Shown piece by piece: positions 1 through 7,400 of a stretch of DNA of 10,016 bases (position 1 is the stretch's first letter; each line of letters opens with the position of its first letter). The translations under genes and the position numbers were made by a program. This stretch comes from Bordetella parapertussis (lineage in GTDB: Bacteria > Pseudomonadota > Gammaproteobacteria > Burkholderiales > Burkholderiaceae_B): contig CALQNE010000119.1 in assembly GCA_943331855.1 (NCBI GenBank), forward strand, positions 1 through 10,016, in the 5' to 3' direction. The notes below the pieces were generated by a model that did not search any database, was not told where the DNA came from, and was given only the letters and a program-made list of their open reading frames with translations.

Positions 1-683
1 ATGCCTTTATCCCAATTCGGATTTTTGAGGAAGTCGAATTCGTCGCCGACTGAACGTCCGCCACCCAGGTGCAGCATGATTGTGGCGTTGGCCTCTTGAA
101 CCATGCCCCAGATTTTGTCCATAGCAGGTTGCGCGGGCGATGCATTACCTGGTGCCACAGAGCTTGCGATCACGAAGGCACGTCCGCCGGCCTTCAGCAC
201 ACGCTCGATCTCTTGTGCCGCGGTGTCAACGTTGTGTGTGTTGATCAGTGCAACTGCACGTAAGCGGTTTGGATCTCGTTTTCCGAGGTTGAGAATAAAA
301 TCATTCCAATGACGCATCGTGGCAATGCCCAGCGCGTTATCAGCAAAGGCTGCAGTTTGAATGCCAGGGTCAGAAAACATAAAGCTTCGATTCACGCCCA
401 TGTAATCTAGGGTCTTGAGTCGGTTATCTGCATTGAACGCGCCCGGAGCGGCTGAGCCCTTCGTACGCCAAACGGTTTCATCGGTGAGTTCAGAAAACTC
501 TTTGCCAGAGCGAGCGATGATTTGTTGGGCTTCATCTTTCGGTAAGGTCTTGATCAGTTCATCAAAGCGCTTGGAAAAATTACGCCCAACTTCGCCACCT
601 GCAAGCTCGTAATTGCCGGGTGAAGGTTGAATATGTGTATCTAAGTCGATGATGCGACCGTGAAAAGATTTAACGTCTAGCAT
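1..683 (-). CDS. Amidohydrolase-2 family metal-dependent hydrolase, 3'-truncated by the window edge
   Basis: An open frame of 227 codons starts at ATG 683-681 and leaves the window with no stop, so only the N-terminal part is visible; relatives are usually longer. The start is supported by AAGGA at 693-689, five bases upstream. Near the N-terminus IIDLDTH (residues 11-17) has the D-x-H pattern of the first metal-binding strand of TIM-barrel amidohydrolases (COG2159, Amidohydro_2). The stretch from N116 to about R142 (DNALGIATMRHWNDFI, then RDPNRLRAVALIN) matches the family's usual N..W..F....P.R..A.. pattern. MLHLG (H205) fits the later metal-ligand histidine strand. Known members hydrolyse C-N or lactone bonds or decarboxylate aromatic acids. 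The gene lies 32 bp after the thioesterase and probably shares its transcript, so a tailoring or release role on the polyketide is plausible but inferred. Substrate and exact reaction are unknown. Confidence 0.85.
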   Translation of the reverse strand, partial: MLDVKSFHGRIIDLDTHIQPSPGNYELAGGEVGRNFSKRFDELIKTLPKDEAQQIIARSGKEFSELTDETVWRTKGSAAPGAFNADNRLKTLDYMGVNRSFMFSDPGIQTAAFADNALGIATMRHWNDFILNLGKRDPNRLRAVALINTHNVDTAAQEIERVLKAGGRAFVIASSVAPGNASPAQPAMDKIWGMVQEANATIMLHLGGGRSVGDEFDFLKNPNWDKG

Positions 684-688
684 GCTGA

Positions 689-693
689 TCCTT
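689..693 (-). promoter_or_regulatory. Ribosome binding site of the amidohydrolase gene
   Basis: On the minus strand AAGGA is followed by five bases and then ATG at 683. It lies in the 32-bp gap after the thioesterase stop codon. It is the clearest Shine-Dalgarno sequence in the window and fixes the start of a gene whose other end is cut off. Confidence 0.7.
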
Positions 694-715
694 AGAAAGG
701 TAAATTTAAGTGTTG

Positions 716-1495
716 TCAGACATGTGGCGCACTCGCCATGCCCGCTTGCGATAACGGTAAGATCGTTTTTAGAGTATCTACGACATGCTCTAGGTCAGAG
801 CGAATAAAAAAATGGCCAGCCTGAAAAACATGTACTCGCGTGTCAACACTTGAGTGTTGACGCCAGGATTCCATCACAGCAGGAGGGGCTTCAGGGTCTG
901 CGGCACCTGAAAAAACATGAATCGGACAATTCAATGGTTCTTGGTCGGTATAAACATAGGTATCGCACAGCGTGAAATCGGCTTTTAGTGTTGGCATTAG
1001 AAATTGCAACAGGTCTGCACTTGCCAACACTTCTTCAGGAAAGCCCCCAAAGCGCTGCAACCTTTCAATAAAGGTCTTGTCGTCTAGGTTGTAGAGGGTT
1101 TCGCGGGTGCGCGGTAAATGAGCGGCGCGATGAGCGCCGAGAATCAGCGCTTCGGGCATCGTCATGCCATTGGCTTGGAGGACGCGAGTTAATTCAAACG
1201 CAACCAGTGCTCCCATGCTGTGACCATACATCACAAAGGGCTTATCTGAATATAGCTGAAGTTGGCTTGCCAGCGCTTGCGCAAGTGCTTGAGCCTCTTT
1301 GAATGCAGGTTCGCTGAAGCGATTTTCTCTGCCAGGCAATTGAATCGGACAGACCTCAACGCTCGGGCCGAATAATTTTCCCCAGCCGCGATAAATCGAA
1401 GCGCCACCGCCTGCGAACGGAAAGCAAAACAGGCGCAGTGCCGCATTGGGTTGAGGAAAAGGGCAGGTCACCCAGCGATTAAATTTCGTATTCAT
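716..1495 (-). CDS. Type II thioesterase (alpha/beta hydrolase, GrsT-like)
   Basis: A 259-aa stand-alone thioesterase of the size normal for the family (about 240-260 aa). The N-terminus has the typical LFCFPFAGGGAS stretch (residues 22-33), followed by LPGRENRF (53-60). The nucleophile is Ser93 in GHSMG, the likely catalytic acid is Asp200 in the GAAD segment, and His228 in GHFF completes the triad. Known members are cytosolic enzymes that hydrolyse wrong or stalled acyl groups from carrier proteins of PKS and NRPS lines; some also release the finished product. Its ATG overlaps the TGA of the large PKS in an ATGA arrangement, with no clear Shine-Dalgarno, which points to translational coupling and a matched supply of the two proteins. 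Because the PKS has no thioesterase domain of its own, this enzyme could be the release enzyme as well as the editor; that part is inference. Confidence 0.95.
   Translation of the reverse strand: MNTKFNRWVTCPFPQPNAALRLFCFPFAGGGASIYRGWGKLFGPSVEVCPIQLPGRENRFSEPAFKEAQALAQALASQLQLYSDKPFVMYGHSMGALVAFELTRVLQANGMTMPEALILGAHRAAHLPRTRETLYNLDDKTFIERLQRFGGFPEEVLASADLLQFLMPTLKADFTLCDTYVYTDQEPLNCPIHVFSGAADPEAPPAVMESWRQHSSVDTRVHVFQAGHFFIRSDLEHVVDTLKTILPLSQAGMASAPHV
1492..1495 (-). promoter_or_regulatory. ATGA stop/start overlap coupling PKS and thioesterase translation
   Basis: The PKS ends in TGA (1494-1492) and the thioesterase starts with ATG (1495-1493). The bases in front of this ATG encode the PKS C-terminus and contain no convincing Shine-Dalgarno, so re-initiation by ribosomes finishing the PKS is the simplest reading. 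Confidence 0.75.
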
Positions 1496-4400
1496 GTTTG
1501 TTCAAGCAGGTTATCAAGATCGTCAAGCAAAGAGCGAGCACGGTCGCTTGAGCTCTCACTAGAAGACTTGGTGTCTTTATCCAATTCGGGCTTGTCTTTA
1601 GACGCTGCGAGCTGGGTATTGATCAAGTCTAAAAGGTACAGCGATAGCGCCTTGGGCGAGGGATGATTAAAAACAAGACTGACAGGTAGGCGTTGTCCCA
1701 GCAGGCGACCAACAGCGTTGGTCAGTTGTACCGCCATCAATGAATCAAAGCCTTGATCAGTCAGAGCTTGATTTTCGGGTACGGCCGCAGTTTCGGCAAG
1801 CCCTAAAATCTTACGGATCTGAGCGTTCACGAGGGCAGTCAACAAACTTAGACGCTCGGGCGCAGCTGCTTGAGCAAGCTGCTCAACGATAGCTGGTTGT
1901 GTGTCTTGCCGTTGTTGCTCCTGGGCGCTGATTGGTCGGGTGGCGACCCTGCTTAAGAAAGACTTTAGCTGCTCGGCACCTTGAAGGTACTGATCCCACT
2001 GACAATCAATGACGGCAACTTGGGTCCAAGTCCCGAGCAGGCACCTGCCAAGCGCCTGTAAAGCCAATTGAGTACTCAGTGCTGAAAATCCCTGCGCTGA
2101 AAGTTGTCTAGAAATTTTGGCATTAGACTGCGCCATCCCGACCGATGCCCAAGGACCCCAGTTAATGCTCAACGCGGGCAGTCCCGCAAGCTTACGCTGC
2201 TGGGCGACGGCATCCAGGAAGCTATTGGCCGCCGCGTAGTTGGCCTGACCGCGATTACCAAGAAGTGATGCTGCGGAAGAGAACATGACAAAGCACTCGA
2301 CATCCAGGTGTCGGGTGAGCGCGTCAAGATTCAATGTTCCTTTAACCTTGGCCGAGTAGGCGTTGTCAAAGTTCGACCACTTTAGATCGATTAATAGGTG
2401 ATCGTCCAAGACACCGGCACAATGAATAATCCCCAGCTTACGTGAACCATCTGCTTGTGTTGACCGAAGTGCGCTTTCTAGGGAATTGCGATCTGCGATG
2501 TCGACGCATAGGTGTGAGACGTTCGCGCCTCGTTGACTCAGCGCGTTGATTGCTTGTTGGGCCGCGGTTGAGAGAGGCTGACGGCTCAACAGCATCAACC
2601 GACGCGCACCGTGCTCGACTAACCATGCAGCTGTCGCAAGTCCGAGGCCACCGGTTGCTCCTGTCACGACGTAAGTAATTTGATCTGAGAGTACAAGTGG
2701 TTGTTGCTCGCGCGTTGTTGCCTCGCTAACACGATTCATGCGCGCAGCGAAGACCCGCTCATCTCTGTATGCAAGTCGCCATTCGTCTTGCTTGAGATGG
2801 ATGCTGTGCCAAAGGTGCTTAGCGGCAAGTTCAGGATGTGCGGACTGTAAGTCAACGCAGGTGACTTTGAGTTCAGGATGCTCAAGCGCCGCAGTCATGC
2901 CGATTCCCCAGAGTGTCGACTGCGCGATATGGATGGGTAACGTGTCGCCTACCAAGGCTTGGGCACGCTCAGTGACTATGCACAAGCGCTGTCCAATCGT
3001 GACATTATGTTTGACACATGCCTGAATCAAATGCAGCACCGTAGCACCAGAGGCTATTTGCGCGTGAACAGTATCGGCAGAGCCCTCTGCCGAAGAGCTC
3101 AATGGCCATAAATTGATGATGCCAGCTAGCTTAGGATTGGGGCCAAGTGATTGGATCAAATCGGAAAAGGCCACGGCGCTTAACGGATCGATGTCTCGCG
3201 TCGAGGTGTCTGTCTGAACGACGTGATCGCCATTTGCGCGAACCATCAGGCATGAATGGCCCGCCCGCTCAAGGCGTTGGGCAAGCAATTGACCCACACC
3301 GAGGCGATCAGTCAAGATTAACCAAGGACCTTCAAGAGAGGATTCGACGTTCGGAGAGTCTTTCGTATCGGCGTCGATTGGATCCCACACAATTTCGTGC
3401 ATCAAAGCGTTAACTTTGCGCTGAGCACTGCGATTCAGTGCCGTCAAGTCGGCCTGACGCGCTTGTAAACCAACGAATTCGATCAGTACGTGTCCAGCGG
3501 AATCGCAAAGCTTGACGTCTGCTGTCGCATGCTCGTTATTACTGCCATCACGCAGCGCGAGGTAAGCATAGGCAGGCACTTCATTGGTTTGTTTGAGTAT
3601 CCGCACGGTTTCAATAGCAAAGGGCAACCATGTCGTGCCCTGTTGGTGCATCCCCATCGCCAAAAGAAGCGTAAACCCTGCGTCGAGCATGCCGGGGTGG
3701 CGTTGTTGCAGGGCGAGACCCGAGCGCGAAGGGGGCTCAGCGATCACGCCAAGTGCTTCGCGGGCATTACGCTGGATGCTTTTTACCCAGCGGTAGCTTG
3801 CACCGAGTTCAATTTTTCTCTCAGCTAATTCATGCAAAAACTCTTGGATATTGACAGTCTGAGTCAAGCCCGAACGTAGTTGCGCAAGCGTGAGTGTCTC
3901 GCTCTTCGTGACAGCTGTTTCAACGATGTCAGCTTGGGCATGTTGATTCGTTAGAATTGAATCATTAGAAATCGTTGAATCAAAACTGACGAGTTGGGCT
4001 TCACGGCGTCCCTGAGAATTCTTATCGATCACGACCTGAACAGTGCGGGTCTGGTCTTTTTCAATGACCAAGGGTTCAGGAAAGTGAATGTTGTGAAGTG
4101 CAAACGGTTGTTCTTTTAATAAGATTTGAGCAGCGTCTAAAAGCATCGTGACATGGCAGGCGCCCGACACAACGACCTCACCGTGTATCAAATGATCGTT
4201 TAGAAAGGGCAGGGCTAAAGGATTAAAGTCGTTCTGAAAAATCGTGTTCGGCAGAGTTGGAATCTGCAGTTGGTGTCCGAGCAGAGTTTGCGACGGTTTC
4301 TGAGACGAAGTTGTCTGTGAAGCGGGCCGTTCGATCCAGTAGCGTGTATGTTGAAATGGGTAAGTCGGAAGTGGCAGGCGTAATCGCTGCTTTTCATGAT

Positions 4401-7400
4401 CCAGGTTTTTTAAATCAGCTAAACCGAGCACAGCAAGTTGCGCCAAGCTCTTCAGAATGGTTGTCCAGTTATCTTCGGTTGGCTTGATGCTTGGTAACCA
4501 GATGCAATCATCGGGCAGGCATTGGGTACCAAGCCCCGTCAGTGTTGGTCGGGGGCCAATTTCTAGAAAAACTTGACAGCCCAAGGCGGCCATTTGTTCA
4601 AGACCGGTTTGAAACTTGACGGACTGCCGGATATGTTGCCGCCAGTATTGAGGCATGGTGACCTCATCCGATGCAGCCGTACCGGTTAAATTCGAGATCA
4701 AGGTGATCTGTGGGTTTTGAAACGCTACACTTTGGGCGATGTTTTCAAAACGATCGAGCATGGGCTCCATCAGTCTTGAATGAAAGGCGTGCGAGGTGTT
4801 TAGTTTTTGAGTGCGAACGCCTAGCGCTGTGAGCTTAGCAATCACTTCAGCTAAGGGCGCACTACAACCTGAAAGTACAGTATTGTCTGGGCTATTCTCA
4901 GCCGCAATCGAAACATCTTTACTCACACCGGCAAGTAAAGGTCGAACCGTTGAGGCACTGGTAAAGACAGCCCACATTTCGCCAGACTGTTCCAAAGATT
5001 GCATTAAGTTGGCACGGCTAGCAACCAGGCGCACAGCATCTGCAAGACTCATGACTCCAGCAAAGCACGCAGCAGCGTATTCACCAAGACTGTGGCCCAT
5101 GACGACGTTGGGCATGACCCCGAGTGCTTGCCAAAATTTTGCCAATGAATACTCAAGCGCAAATAAGCTGGGTTGCGCATAACCGGTTTGATGAATGAGT
5201 CCGTTCGCAGAAGCGTTGTCGAACATGACCCCTAGTAGGGGCTTCTCAAGCAAGGGTAAAAATAGTTCAGCACAAAGATCTAATTGCTCGCGAAATATGG
5301 GTTCAGTTTCGTAGAGATGCCGCCCCATATCTGGGTATTGCGATCCCTGACCCGTAAAGAGAAAGCCGATCTTACTTTTCGCGCTAGCTTTGGCGTTGTG
5401 TTGAAAAGCGCTGGAAGAGGGCTCATTGTTTTCGATGGCTGTCAGCTGCGCAATAAAGTCTTGTGCAGTTGCACCGACGATCGAAACGCGTTGATCAAAT
5501 ACCTTACGCCCCGTATTCGCCGTAAAACAGACATCTGCAAGATTGACATCTGGATGCTCGGTGAAATAGCGCGCAAAGCGTCCCGCGTATTGGCGCAAGG
5601 CGACTTCATTTCGGGCGGTGACCATCAAGACATGTGCAGAACGCTCAGCCTTGCTTGCAGTTCTAATTACTGCGGGTGCTTCCTCAAGAATGGCATGCGC
5701 GTTTGTTCCACCAATGCCTAGCGAGTTCACGCCAGCCCGACGCGGCGTGCCGGTGGTCTTCCATTCACAGGCCTCCGTGTTGATGTAAAACGGGCTCTGT
5801 TCAAGCTTTAACGCCGGATTCGGTGTTTTGAAATTCAGAAGAGGTGGGATGAGTTTGTGATGAAGCGCGAGCGCGGTCTTGATAAAGCCCGCAGTGCCTG
5901 ACGTAATCTGCAAGTGCCCAACATTGGTTTTGACTGAACCCAGTGCGCAAAAACCAATCGCCTGCGTTTGAGTGCGAAACACTTGCGCTAAGCCATCATG
6001 CTCAATCGGATCGCCGATCTCAGTGCCTGTACCGTGGGCTTCAACAAAACCAATTGTCTCAGGCAATACGTTCGCGATTGCGATGGCTTCTGCGACAGCG
6101 ATTGCTTGGCCATCGCTGCTAGGGGCCATATAGCCAACCTTTGCTCCCGCATCGTTATTGACGGCAGATCCTTTCACGACGGCGAAGATATGATCCCCGT
6201 CGCGCACAGCATCGTCGAGTCGTGTGAGTAAGATCGCACCGACTCCCCTGCCAAAGATGGTCCCGCGCGCCTCAGCATCAAATGACCGAACGTGTCCGTC
6301 AGGCGTGACAATCATTCCGGGTTGATAAAGATGGCCAGCGTATTCGGGAGACTGCACCGAAGCACCGCCAGTTAGAAAAAGATCGGTTTCACCCGACAAT
6401 AACGACTGACAGGCCATGTGTACCGTGACCAGGCCGGTCGAACAGGCAGTCTGAACATTAATGCTCGGACCACCGAGGTTTAATTTGTAAGAGACTCGTG
6501 TGGTTAGATAATCTTTATCGTTTGCGACCATGAGCATAAAGCCACCCATTGAATCGAGGGTTGCAATATTTAGATCATCCTGCGAATCCAGCATGCTTCG
6601 ATTTGGGAGCACGTTGTTGAGCAGGTAGGTGTTCATCGCGGCGCCTGCATACACACCCGTCACACCAGGGTAAGCGGTTGGGTCATAGCCCGCAACTTCA
6701 AAGGCCTCCCAGGCGCATTCCAGAAACAGGCGTTGCTGAGGATCCATGAGTTCGGCGTCACGCGCAGAATAACCAAAGAATTCGGCATCAAAGCCTCGCG
6801 CATCCGAAATCAACGGACTCGCTTTGACGTAATCGGGTCGATCAAAGACGTCGCGAGAAAAGCCACTGTTGATCAGATCTTTATCATCAAAAAAGGTAAT
6901 TGACTCAACGCCAGTGGCCAGATTTTTCCAGAAGGTATCGATGTCATCGGCGCCCGGAAATCGGCATGACATCCCGATGACTGCAATGTCTTTGCTTGCC
7001 CCAGACGTATGGCGAATATTGCGCGTATTTGCGCGCGCTTGTCCCTTCTCGGTCGGACTAGCCTGCGTTTTTTCACCCGATAGCTGTTTGACTAGCATTT
7101 CGATCGTTGGTGAAGTAAACAAGTCGACTAAGGTCACTGCAGAGCCGAAGATTTCCATGAGTCGCTCGTGCGCTTGCACTAACGACAGCGAGTCTCCACC
7201 CAGCTCAAAGAAGTTGTCTTGAACGCCCACTTGGGTGACGCCTAGAACATCTTGCCAGATTGAGGCGATTTGTTGTTCGATTTCTGAGGCCGGAAGTACA
7301 GAGGCGCTCGGTGCCTCGTGAAACAACACGCGCAGAGCGTCGACGCGCTCAAGCACCGCTGCATATTCACCTTGTTGAAAACGTGCGATGAGTTGTTTGT

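Noticed and set aside
69..312. Two plus-strand open frames near the left edge
   Set aside because: They are antisense to the amidohydrolase, whose frame is open over the whole segment and has a good ribosome binding site and family motifs.
2704..3411. Possible enoylreductase between DH and KR
   Set aside because: The segment is about 235 residues, has no ER nucleotide-binding motif, and reads as the structural half of the ketoreductase.
3490..3828. 112-codon plus-strand open frame, together with others at 4811-5182 and 6869-7222
   Set aside because: All are antisense to clear PKS domains and have Arg/Ser/Cys-rich translations with no protein-like motif.
5284..5721. 145-codon open frame on the plus strand
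   Set aside because: It lies wholly antisense to the PKS AT and KS-AT linker region, has no recognisable motif, and the opposite frame encodes well-conserved PKS sequence. It is a shadow frame.
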